From Methylobacter sp. S3L5C (GTDB lineage: Bacteria; Pseudomonadota; Gammaproteobacteria; Methylococcales; Methylomonadaceae), in NCBI RefSeq assembly GCF_022788635.1, contig NZ_CP076024.1:1488001-1552000 (forward strand): a DNA stretch of 64,000 nucleotides. Direction: 5' to 3'. Positions 45,968 through 53,837 of the stretch are shown one piece after another. Position 1 is the stretch's first letter. Each line of letters begins with the position of its first letter. Below the pieces are notes generated by a model. The model saw only the letters and a program-made list of their open reading frames with translations, did no database searches and was not told where the DNA came from. Position numbers and translations under genes: made by a program.

Positions 45968-48900
45968 ATGATTGAGCATATTATTGCGTTTTGCCTGCAA
46001 CAGCGGTTAATGGTTATTGGTGCGACCTTGGCTATTGCCATTTCCGGGATTATTGCTTTTGAACATTTGCCGGTACAGGCTTTTCCTGACGTGCAAAATG
46101 TTTTTGTTCAGGTTGTAACCCAATATCCCGGTCAGGCACCTGAAGAAGTGGAAAAACTTATCTCATTGCCGATTGAGCGGGTGATGAACGGCTTGCCGCA
46201 TTTGATGAGTATGCGTTCGGTTTCCATCTTTGGTCTGTCGGTAGTTACCCTGACTTTTGAAGACAGCGCCGAGGATTATTTCTCCCGGCAACAGGTGTTG
46301 GAGCGTTTGCAAAATGCCGATATTCCTGATGACAGTAAGCCTCAGTTGGGGCCTTTATCGACCGGTGTTGGCGAAATTTTGCGTTATGTCGTTGATGCCA
46401 AAAATTTACCGTTGATTGAGCAACGCGCCCTGCAAGATTGGGTGATTGAACCGAAGATTCGTACGGTTCAAGGGGTTGCCGATGTAGTGTCTTACGGTGG
46501 GGGTGTCAAGGAATACAAGGTGACTGCCAAACCTGATCGCCTGAAAAATTACAATCTGGATCTTAAACAAGTGTTTGATGCCATTGCCGCCAACAATAAT
46601 AATACCGGCGGCGGCTACATTGAATACGGCGACGAAGCACTGGTGGTGAGAAGTATTGGTTTGTTAAAATCCGCCGCAGAAATTGGCGAGATTGTCATCA
46701 CTACTGTTGATGGCGTACCGGTGCGAATCAAGGATGTTGCAGAGATTGGTGTCGGTCCGCAGCCGCGAACCGGTATCGTTGGCATGAACCAACGCGATGA
46801 TGTGGTCGAAGGTATTGTCTTGCTGATTAAAGGCCGTGATGCCGTCAATGTGCTGGGCGGTGTTAAACAGAAAATCAAGGAACTCAACGACTTTGGCCTG
46901 CCGCCAGGCGTTAAAATCACCCCTATTTACGATCGGACTGAACTGGTCGGTCATACCATCCGCACTGTTGAGCACAATATGCTCGAAGGTGCTGCACTGA
47001 TTATGATTATCCTGTTGGTGTTCTTGCGACGTTTTATGGCGGCATTTTTGGTAACGTTGATTATTCCGTTATCACTGCTGTTCGCTTTTATTCTGGTTGA
47101 TCTTGGCGGTATTTCTGCCAACCTGATTTCTCTGGGGGCAATAGATTTCGGGATTATTGTCGATAGCGCCGTGGTATTGGTTGAGGCGGTCATGGTGCAG
47201 GTGACCCTGGATTTGCATCGCAATGTTGATATTCGCCATCTGCGACAAACACTGCTGGTTACGGCCACGGAAATGGGGCGACCGATTTTATTTTCTAAAG
47301 CGATTATTATTATCGCTTTTTTACCGATTTTTACTTTTCAGCGGGTGGAAGAGAAAATTTTCTCGCCGATGGCTTATACCCTCAGTTTTGCCTTGGTGGC
47401 CTCCATGCTGTTCAGCCTGACTTTTGTGCCGGCGATGCTGACTTATTTATTGGGGCCGAAAATGGCTGAAAGCCATAATCCGTTGGTTCACGCCATGGAG
47501 CACCATTACCGTCGGCTTTTGGAATGGGTACTGAAAAATGCCCGCATGGTGTTTATTTCGGCAATCGTCGCGTTAGTGTTGAGTTTTATGTCGGTGAAAA
47601 TGATCGGCACCGAATTTATGCCCAAGCTTGATGAAGGCAATATCTGGTTGACCATCACCTTGCCAACTCCGGTATCGCTGACGACAGCCAAAGACTTTGA
47701 ACGCAAAGTGCGCGAAAAACTGGAAACATTTTCCGAAGCCAAAATGGTCTTGACGCAACTGGGTCGGCCGGAAGATGGTACTGATCCTAAAGGCTTCAAT
47801 AATCTTGAAGTGTTGATTGATCTCAATCCTAAAGATACCTGGCGCTATAAGAAAAAAGATCAACTGGTGCAGGCGATGGATAAGGAACTATCGATCTTTC
47901 CGGGAATCCTTACCAACTTTTCGCAGGTCATTCAAGATAACGTTGAAGAAGCTATTTCCGGCGTCAAGGGCGAAATTGCGGTAAAAATATTTGGTAGCGA
48001 TTTAAAAACCCTGCAAGATAGAGCCGATCAGGTTACCCATATTCTGGCCTCTATTCGTGGTGCTACCGATGTAGCCGCTGAGCAGCAAGCCGGTTTGGCG
48101 CAGGTCATGGTTGATATTGACCGTGCCAAGGTATCCCGTTATGGCATCAATGTTGCCGATGTCGAGCATGTCATGGAAATCGGCATGGGTGGCAAGGCGG
48201 CGTCGCAGTTTCTGGAAGGTGAGCGGCGTTTTGACATTACCCTGCGTTATGAAGAAAATGCCCGTAATTCGGTAGCGGGACTGGAAAATCTGACAGTGCA
48301 AACTCCGGGCGGTTTACGTATCCCCCTGTCGGAATTGGCGACGATTAACATCAATCAGGGTGCTTCCCGGATTAGTCGGGAAGACAACATGCGCCGAATT
48401 GCCATTAAATGTAATTTGATCGACCGCGATCAAGGTAGCTTTGTCGCCGAAGCCCAGCAAAAAGTGGCCGCTCAAGTCGATTTGCCGCCGGGTTACCGTA
48501 TTGTCTGGAGCGGACAGTTTGAAAATCAGCAACGGGCCATGAAGCGATTGGCAGTTATCGTACCGATCAGTTTGGGACTGATCTTTGTGTTATTGTTTTG
48601 GGCTTTTATGTCGATTAAAAATGCACTACTGATTCTTATGAATGTGCCCTTCGCAATGATCGGTGGTATCCTGATTTTGTTGGCGACCGGGATTAACCTT
48701 AGTGTCTCCGCAGCGGTCGGTTTTATTGCCTTATTTGGTATTGCCGTACAAAATGGCGTAATTTTGGTTTCGCAACTGAACAAGCTGCGAAGAGAAGGCC
48801 AGTCGCTACACGATGCCATAGTCAATGGCTCGGTCAGTCGTCTCAGACCTGTGGTAATGACGGCTATGATGGCCATGCTGGGGCTGTTTCCTGCCGCTCT

Positions 48901-49036
48901 TTCTACCAGTGTCGGTTCGGAAACGGCAAAACCTTTCGCCGTAGTGATTATTGGTGGCTTATTGACGGCCACTCTTTTAACCTTGACCTTGTTGCCGGCG
49001 TTGTATCGCTATTTTGCCGAACCTGACGAACTTTAA
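45968..49036 (+). CDS. czcA: CzcA-type heavy-metal RND pump
   Basis: 1022 residues with 12 transmembrane helices and two large periplasmic loops. The key motif is LGAIDFGIIVDSAVVLVEAV with Asp393, Asp399 and Glu406, the proton-relay signature of the CzcA (Zn/Co/Cd) group. HME-family blocks such as VQVVTQYPGQAPEEVEKLIS and FMPKLDEGNIWLTITLP are present. It exports divalent metal from periplasm or cytoplasm through CzcC. Substrate is inferred from the DFG...D motif; zinc, cobalt, cadmium or nickel remain possible. Confidence 0.9.
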   Translation: MIEHIIAFCLQQRLMVIGATLAIAISGIIAFEHLPVQAFPDVQNVFVQVVTQYPGQAPEEVEKLISLPIERVMNGLPHLMSMRSVSIFGLSVVTLTFEDSAEDYFSRQQVLERLQNADIPDDSKPQLGPLSTGVGEILRYVVDAKNLPLIEQRALQDWVIEPKIRTVQGVADVVSYGGGVKEYKVTAKPDRLKNYNLDLKQVFDAIAANNNNTGGGYIEYGDEALVVRSIGLLKSAAEIGEIVITTVDGVPVRIKDVAEIGVGPQPRTGIVGMNQRDDVVEGIVLLIKGRDAVNVLGGVKQKIKELNDFGLPPGVKITPIYDRTELVGHTIRTVEHNMLEGAALIMIILLVFLRRFMAAFLVTLIIPLSLLFAFILVDLGGISANLISLGAIDFGIIVDSAVVLVEAVMVQVTLDLHRNVDIRHLRQTLLVTATEMGRPILFSKAIIIIAFLPIFTFQRVEEKIFSPMAYTLSFALVASMLFSLTFVPAMLTYLLGPKMAESHNPLVHAMEHHYRRLLEWVLKNARMVFISAIVALVLSFMSVKMIGTEFMPKLDEGNIWLTITLPTPVSLTTAKDFERKVREKLETFSEAKMVLTQLGRPEDGTDPKGFNNLEVLIDLNPKDTWRYKKKDQLVQAMDKELSIFPGILTNFSQVIQDNVEEAISGVKGEIAVKIFGSDLKTLQDRADQVTHILASIRGATDVAAEQQAGLAQVMVDIDRAKVSRYGINVADVEHVMEIGMGGKAASQFLEGERRFDITLRYEENARNSVAGLENLTVQTPGGLRIPLSELATININQGASRISREDNMRRIAIKCNLIDRDQGSFVAEAQQKVAAQVDLPPGYRIVWSGQFENQQRAMKRLAVIVPISLGLIFVLLFWAFMSIKNALLILMNVPFAMIGGILILLATGINLSVSAAVGFIALFGIAVQNGVILVSQLNKLRREGQSLHDAIVNGSVSRLRPVVMTAMMAMLGLFPAALSTSVGSETAKPFAVVIIGGLLTATLLTLTLLPALYRYFAEPDEL

Positions 49037-49045
49037 AGGAAATTA

Positions 49046-49372
49046 ATGAAAGAAATACGTGCCTTTATTCAGCCTCACAAGCTTAGTCATGTCACCATGG
49101 CACTGCTTGAAGTCCCCGGATTTCCCGGTATGACGGTTATGGATTGTGATGGTTTTGGTCGTGAACGTACGCAACACGTTCAGGATTACAAGCCTTTTTT
49201 GCCTAAAAAACGCCTTGAAATTTTCGCCCCGGACAATTTGGTGGAAATTATTTTTGAAACTATCATACAGGCTGCCTATAGCGGACAGCATGGTGACGGC
49301 AAAGTCTATATCATGGATATGCTTGAAGGCACGCGTATCAGTACCGGTGAAAGGGATGCTGATTTGGGGTAG
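49046..49372 (+). CDS. P-II-like protein at the end of the czc operon
   Basis: 108 residues with the GlnK/PII fold pattern: MKEIRAFIQPHKLSHVTMAL at the start, the T-loop-like MTVMDCDGFGRER, LEIFAPDNLVEIIFETIIQAA and GDGKVYIMDM. It lacks the conserved YRG uridylylation tyrosine of GlnB. The gene starts 9 bp after czcA. PII-like proteins are known next to metal RND pumps and may sense metal or nucleotides; that function here is inferred from context. It contains histidines suitable for metal binding. Confidence 0.8.
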   Translation: MKEIRAFIQPHKLSHVTMALLEVPGFPGMTVMDCDGFGRERTQHVQDYKPFLPKKRLEIFAPDNLVEIIFETIIQAAYSGQHGDGKVYIMDMLEGTRISTGERDADLG

Positions 49373-49407
49373 TGTTGAGTCTTTAATCGGCACATCTAAA
49401 GGCATGT

Positions 49408-49434
49408 CACCACGAAGACACGAAGGACACGAAG
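49408..49434 (+). repeat. Third copy of the 27-bp dispersed repeat
   Basis: CACCACGAAGACACGAAG followed by GACACGAAG. It differs by one or two bases from the arms at 2570-2596 and 2730-2756. It lies just after the czc operon. In a short out-of-frame reading it would translate as HEGHEE, a tail often seen on spurious gene calls. Confidence 0.7.
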
Positions 49435-49455
49435 AAAAAGCGTAGAAATTATGGT

Positions 49456-49506
49456 ATTCACTGGTTCTGAAAATCACACTTTACTCCCGCTTGGGAGCCA
49501 GTGAAT
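49456..49506 (+). promoter_or_regulatory. Stem-loop after the czc operon
   Basis: ATTCACTGG (49456-49464) pairs exactly with CCAGTGAAT (49498-49506), with an inner CTCCC/GGGAG stem near the right arm. It lies about 85 bp after the P-II-like gene and could end or protect the operon transcript. Confidence 0.45.
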
Positions 49507-49674
49507 AGAGCAATCAGGTTCGATTACCCTCGATGCCACTATGTTTCATCAAGGCTACTTATTGATGAGTGGTTTGCGCACCTCGATAAACACTTAACCA
49601 GCACAAAAATAGCTTTAGCAATGACGGATGAGCAGTTAGCACACCTCAATGAGCTGTTTATATCCCTCAAATAA
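49501..49674 (+). CDS. Possible small open frame inside the repeat array
   Basis: A GTG-started frame of 57 codons including EWFAHLDKHLTSTKIALAMT and DEQLAHLNELFISLK before a TAA. It has no ribosome site and matches no known family. The first copy of the satellite-like array reads open here while later copies do not, so it may be a decayed coding repeat. Low confidence as a real gene. Confidence 0.2.
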   Translation: MNRAIRFDYPRCHYVSSRLLIDEWFAHLDKHLTSTKIALAMTDEQLAHLNELFISLK

Positions 49675-50170
49675 GCAGTTAGCACATCCTGATTAGTACC
49701 TAAGCATTTCAAAAAAGTATAAGTAATATCGGATTAACTGTCGGCAAACCCTGAGAGAAGGTTTTCCAACCCTGATATTCACTTAACCAGCATAAAAGAA
49801 TTTAAGCAATATAGAACCAGCGATTTGCACACACGGATAATCGGTTTGCATTTTTTGCATAAGCGGTTTGCGCACCTTGGTAAGTACTTAAACTTTTCAA
49901 AATAGTATAAGCAATAACGGATTAGTGATTGGCAAACCCTGATACCCGGTTTGCAAGCTCTGAAAACTCCCTAACCGGCATAAAATAATTTAAACAAAGC
50001 CGGATAGCCGGTTTGCCTATTAGCATAGTCGGTTATGCGACTAGCAAAACCACTCAGCCGGCACAAAATAACCATAATAATAATGGCTTACCGGAAAATA
50101 AGGCAATGTATTGCTCGGTAAGACTTGATGAGTAATCAACAAGCACAAAATAAACTAATTAAGGCTTGAA
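49566..50170. repeat. Diverged satellite-like array
   Basis: About seven degenerate units spaced roughly 82-108 bp apart. Each contains a core like AACC[AG]GCA[CT]AAAATAA or CTTTTCAAAATAGTATAAG, often followed by CGGATTA...CGGTTTGC. Cores begin near 49596, 49704, 49794, 49891, 49973, 50055 and 50138. The 49673-49860 and 49861-50027 stretches are visibly related. It is not CRISPR: repeats are imperfect and the intervening sequence is also related. The region is otherwise empty of genes. Confidence 0.55.
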
Positions 50171-50314
50171 TACCGACTATCAAGGTGTGAAAAGTCACTA
50201 GCAAGGTCGCAAAACCAGCCTGTCCAATCGGCAAACCAGAAAATAATCATTGGTAATTTGAAGATAAAAACCACAGCGCTTCGATGCTACTCAGAGTTTG
50301 TAATTCAATTCTCC

Positions 50315-50486
50315 CTTCTCTGATTTCCAAGTTTCAGAGACGATGAAAGTATTATCAAAAACAACCAAAATCAACACAAAATAGCAAAAAATATGCTGTA
50401 AGTTATTGATTCTTGGTTGCCGAAATCAAAATTCAACCCGAATTTTGATTGCTTTCACAGTCTCTTCAGCTTGGGAATCAGAGAAG
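50315..50486. repeat. MITE-like element with 27-bp terminal inverted repeats
   Basis: The left end (50315-50341, starting CTTCTCTGATTTCCAAG) matches the reverse complement of the right end (50460-50486) at 23 of 27 positions. Inside is a perfect 11-bp stem (AATCAAAATTC 50424-50434, GAATTTTGATT 50440-50450). About 172 bp, non-coding, directly downstream of the RexB-like gene. A related fragment occurs at 53788-53817. Confidence 0.6.
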
Positions 50487-50517
50487 TAATGACCGATTAG
50501 CGTTCAGCAAATTGAAG

Positions 50518-50961
50518 TTAGCTATTAGTTCCCGGATGCTTGAGTATTTTGAGCATTATGTTTGTAACTCGAATAAAAGAGACAATCATGGCTAAACAAG
50601 TTGCAATCCATAAGAAGCCATATGTATCCCATAATAATCCATATATACTGCTACTTGTATTAATAAAATATCCCATTAATGCAACACAACAGAATAAAAG
50701 GCTAAGCCATATTGCTTGGCCGAGATATGAAACCAAATCTACTAGATAATTTGTATTACGTATTCTCTTCATCACAGGAGAATCCAAGGCCATCAAGATA
50801 GCCTTTGCTGTAGCTAAGAAACCTGTAAGAATTGCACCTATAGTTAATGATGACCCTAATAGACCCTCCTTATTTGGCAAAGTTATGCCCATGCACCACC
50901 AAAGCAATGACCCAGAAGCGGCAATAAAATATGGAAGCCATCTTTCTAGGAATAACTGCAT
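50518..50961 (-). CDS. RexB-like small four-helix membrane protein
   Basis: 147 residues with four hydrophobic segments (about 9-25, 36-60, 78-100, 113-137) and short basic loops such as MKRIRNTNY. Phage lambda RexB is a 144-residue, four-helix ion-channel protein, and its gene lies directly downstream of rexA as here. The gene starts 1 bp after the upstream 289-residue gene ends. Length, topology and pairing suggest a RexB-like effector; sequence identity is not obvious by eye. It might also be an unrelated membrane partner. Confidence 0.45.
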   Translation of the reverse strand: MQLFLERWLPYFIAASGSLLWWCMGITLPNKEGLLGSSLTIGAILTGFLATAKAILMALDSPVMKRIRNTNYLVDLVSYLGQAIWLSLLFCCVALMGYFINTSSSIYGLLWDTYGFLWIATCLAMIVSFIRVTNIMLKILKHPGTNS

Positions 50962-50962
50962 A

Positions 50963-51832
50963 TTAAAACAGCCTAACCCAGCTATTAAAAGCTGAATTTA
51001 AGGCTTGATATCTAGCTTCTCGGGTGAAGCGAAGGTCTTCGCCAACACAAATATCATTGAAAGAACGAGATAATCGTTGTGCTATGAGATCAACGATTTC
51101 TATTTTGGCATCAAGGTTTTGAAGGATACCTACTTGAAGCCTTGACACAGAAAACGGGTTTTCTTCAGATTTTAATTTTAGTAGGACAGCAGTATTATCA
51201 ATAATATCAGATAGATAATGATTGCGCTTGCGGCCAGCTGAAATGGTCACTTCTAATTTACTACCATTTGACTGATTACCAATGTCTATAGCTTGTGCTA
51301 GTGATGTACCTGCTACCCTGTCATCGTTATTAAATAATCGAGGGTCAATTGCAAAATCTAATTTTGTTATTGCTTGGCGCTCTAGGAAGCGTCGCTCGAC
51401 ATCAGCGTCATATTTAGGACGAAACTCATAGACATATACCTCGGCATCCACAAAGGAATTAAAAAAATCTTGCATAGCACCAGCCCTAGTACCATAGTGG
51501 TTATATTGGATTATTGCGTGCTTTGTATGAGGGTCGTATAGAAAGGCAGTTTCTTCACAGAAAACTTCATCTGTTTGGAAGACGAAGCCTCTTATTGGTG
51601 TAGTCTTAGATGCCGCACCTGGGCCATGCGTTGAGCGAAATTTTCCAAAATCGACATACCAATAACCATCATCCTTTTGCTCAATATGCTCAATTCTGTA
51701 GTCAGTCATACTGACTGTTCGAATACGTAGCTCAAGAGGCAGTTTTGAAATTTCTGCTAGAAGTGTTTCTAGTGATGCCGTGTTATTAACAGGGACGACA
51801 CTAAAAGCATGGACGTTCATCTTTTCTTGCAT
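50963..51832 (-). CDS. RexA-like / DUF6731-like cytoplasmic sensor protein
   Basis: 289 residues, soluble, no signal peptide. It has an N-terminal LLAEISKLPLELRIRTVSM region, IEQKDDGYWYVDFGKFR, IIQYNHYGTRAGAMQDFF, ITKLDFAI and LEVTISAGRKRNHYLSDI, with an RYQALNSAFNSW end. This order resembles proteins annotated DUF6731 and has the size and layout of lambda RexA (279 residues). AAGGA stands 7 bases before the ATG at 51832. An IS element sits 14 bp upstream, cutting off the native promoter. Assignment is by pattern, not by alignment. Confidence 0.45.
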   Translation of the reverse strand: MQEKMNVHAFSVVPVNNTASLETLLAEISKLPLELRIRTVSMTDYRIEHIEQKDDGYWYVDFGKFRSTHGPGAASKTTPIRGFVFQTDEVFCEETAFLYDPHTKHAIIQYNHYGTRAGAMQDFFNSFVDAEVYVYEFRPKYDADVERRFLERQAITKLDFAIDPRLFNNDDRVAGTSLAQAIDIGNQSNGSKLEVTISAGRKRNHYLSDIIDNTAVLLKLKSEENPFSVSRLQVGILQNLDAKIEIVDLIAQRLSRSFNDICVGEDLRFTREARYQALNSAFNSWVRLF

Positions 51833-51841
51833 GTAATTTCC

Positions 51842-51846
51842 TTATA
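51842..51846. repeat. Target-site duplication, left copy
   Basis: TTATA immediately outside the left IS end; the same five bases follow the right end at 53386-53390. This marks a target duplication made on insertion. Confidence 0.7.
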
Positions 51847-53385
51847 CTCGATGTTCAAGTTTTTAAATTCTTTACATTCTTATTTTTGGCAAATCATCCA
51901 GCGGCACGGTACTGTAGCGAAGTCGTGGGTTCCAGTCGGCCTAAATCTCTGCCAACCATATGCTTGCCGGAAGGCATTAACTGAAAAATATCGTCAACAA
52001 GTACAGCCAATTCTTTAAGTTTCTCTGCTGGATTCTGGTGCTCCAGCAATGTTTTGATAAATTCGAGCAGCACATCCATTTGAGACTTTCTTTGCAGGCT
52101 ACCTACGGTATACGCGGGCAGTTTGTTTTCTATACGGGCCATCTGCTCTGGGTGAAGGAGAAGGCAATGGTCAAGCAACAGACTCAGAATCAGGCCACGG
52201 CTTGATCCCTCTTCATCCAATTGTTTGGCCTCACGCCCCCATCCTTCATAAAGCTTCCAGTCCTCAAAGAAAACCTCTACAAGCCATCTCAATGTGTAGG
52301 CTTGAATAATATCCATGGTGCGCCACGTCATATTGGTGGCCACTAAATAGCGGTAATCGCTTTCGCCTTCATATTTCAGGGCAACGACTAAGCGTTTCTT
52401 GCCATGCGCAAGCACTTTTAATCGAGCACTGCTCACGGTCGCTTTAACCTCTTCACCGCCACGCACCCGCAAAGTCACTTCTACGCCGTTGTTGATGGTA
52501 TTGAAATAGTCCTTCAAATTCCTTTTCTTGCTTCGATATTCAATGATCTGGTTCTCGCGTAACTGGCTGATAACTTGGTTAATATCAAATATCCGTGAAG
52601 CGGTATCCATAAAACCCGCTTCGCCGTACAAGGCATCAGCCAACACGGCTTTGATTTTGATATCACCATGGGCATCCTTAAAAGCTTGCAGCAGTCGTAA
52701 AGCAAGTTGCGTTTTTGTTGGATACCGACTATCGCGCATAGGCTGAACAGGGCGATCTTTTTTCGCCATGCCCGCTTTTTTCAAGCGTTTATCTTCCTTA
52801 CTCCATGCCGTTAGCGCCGGATCAGGCCTGTAAAAAGCAAAGCCTACCGGAAGCGTGACGGTCTGCGTCACCAGCAATAATAAAACCACCGTCTGTCCGT
52901 TGACATAGCCCCCTGAAACCTTGTGTTTTTGCTTATGAACGCCATAAATTCGCTTGGTTCGCTTTGAGCGTGCCCGATCCGATTCATCGAGGACCAGTAC
53001 ACCTTCTGTAATCCCGTGCCGTTTCAAAACCAATGTCACACTCGCCAAAAGCAAATAATCCCAGGCTACTTTTGCTTCGCGAAACATCCACGAAAGTGCG
53101 GCAATCTTGCGTTCTCCCAAGCTCGCACGCTCGAACTTCGCCCAGCACACCGAATTGGTCAGTAATATTCCCGTCAAACAAAATCCCAACCAAATCTTTT
53201 GTAGTGGCGTCAGTTTAGCGGTGGGCTTTAGCTTTCTCAGAGCCGCATCTAAATCGGTGACAAAAGTTTTTATAAACTGCGCAGGCTCGTTCATCAACAT
53301 ATTGTTGAAATACGTCCAATTCTAGCACTGATTGGCTTACCCGTTTTCCTGCTGTTTTTCTAAGCTAAAAAACTTGAACATTGAG
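51847..53385 (-). mobile_element. IS4-type insertion sequence, 1539 bp
   Basis: The left end CTCGATGTTCAAGTTTTT (51847-51864) matches the inverted right end (CTCAATGTTCAAGTTTTTTAG read on the minus strand, ending at 53385) with one mismatch in the first 18. TTATA flanks both ends. One intact transposase gene fills the element. It sits 14 bp before the RexA-like start codon, adjacent to its ribosome site. A 5-bp duplication is shorter than usual for IS4 relatives, so the subgroup is uncertain. Confidence 0.82.
51894..53300 (-). CDS. IS4-type DDE transposase
   Basis: 468 residues, apparently intact. Acidic triad: Asp105 (VLVLDESDRARS), Asp222 (VLADALYGEAGF) and Glu342. The IS4 signature Y-x2-R-x3-E-x6-K is exact: Tyr335, Arg338, Glu342, Lys349 in YTLRWLVEVFFEDWK. 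A beta-strand-rich insertion (~245-325) precedes the glutamate, as in IS4/Tn5 relatives. The gene reads toward the RexA-like gene, so read-through could transcribe it. Confidence 0.93.
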   Translation of the reverse strand: MLMNEPAQFIKTFVTDLDAALRKLKPTAKLTPLQKIWLGFCLTGILLTNSVCWAKFERASLGERKIAALSWMFREAKVAWDYLLLASVTLVLKRHGITEGVLVLDESDRARSKRTKRIYGVHKQKHKVSGGYVNGQTVVLLLLVTQTVTLPVGFAFYRPDPALTAWSKEDKRLKKAGMAKKDRPVQPMRDSRYPTKTQLALRLLQAFKDAHGDIKIKAVLADALYGEAGFMDTASRIFDINQVISQLRENQIIEYRSKKRNLKDYFNTINNGVEVTLRVRGGEEVKATVSSARLKVLAHGKKRLVVALKYEGESDYRYLVATNMTWRTMDIIQAYTLRWLVEVFFEDWKLYEGWGREAKQLDEEGSSRGLILSLLLDHCLLLHPEQMARIENKLPAYTVGSLQRKSQMDVLLEFIKTLLEHQNPAEKLKELAVLVDDIFQLMPSGKHMVGRDLGRLEPTTSLQYRAAG

Positions 53386-53837
53386 TTATAGTCACTTTGG
53401 TAGATCATTACTACTAAATTATTATTAAGTAAGTATAACAGAACGGTGATGATAAAATACTAAAAAAACTTTAAACACCGTAATTTATTATCAGGATAAC
53501 TTCTGCTAAATATATAATATTTTCAAGAATAGAGCTTTAGAAAAGATATTTTAGTGATATTGTTGTAATGTTTCGGTCAAATGAAACTAACTGGCGATAA
53601 TTTTTTCGTGTATGGTCAGGTAGGTATATCTTTTCGTGCCCGGCATTTTCGTGTTACAGAGCATGAATGGCATTGAGGAAATCTCTCGATATTTTGATTT
53701 TGACCGTTGGGCAAGGAAAAAGATGTTGCTCAACATATAATACGACTTGCCAATCGAAAAGCCTTATTCCGGCAAAGGAGTTATGCTGATTCCCAAGCTT
53801 CAGCTTGGGAATCAGAGGTGTTTGGAAAGCAAAGAAC
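53386..53837. other. Intergenic region with displaced upstream region of the RexA-like gene
   Basis: About 450 bp. The part next to the IS (53386-~53500) is what lay upstream of the RexA-like gene before insertion, so it should carry the original promoter on the minus strand. At 53788-53813 a hairpin GATTCCCAAGC / GCTTGGGAATC occurs, part of a dispersed repeat (see the MITE-like element at 50315). An out-of-frame reading at 53654-54025 is not called. Confidence 0.45.
53788..53817. repeat. Hairpin repeat related to the MITE-like ends
   Basis: GATTCCCAAGC pairs with GCTTGGGAATC. The 20 bases CTTCAGCTTGGGAATCAGAG (53798-53817) are identical to 50464-50483. The two copies are direct repeats flanking the RexAB-like pair and the IS. 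Confidence 0.65.

Noticed and set aside
46615-48972. Several 70-150 residue frames antisense to czcA
   Set aside because: All lie opposite a well-supported pump gene and show no family features.
49510-49545. tRNA-like GGTTCGATTACCC segment
   Set aside because: The bases around the TTCGATT loop do not form a T-stem, and no acceptor or anticodon stem could be drawn.
49566-50170. Possible CRISPR array
   Set aside because: Repeats are imperfect, the period varies from 82 to 108 bp, the intervening sequence is related, and no cas gene is nearby.
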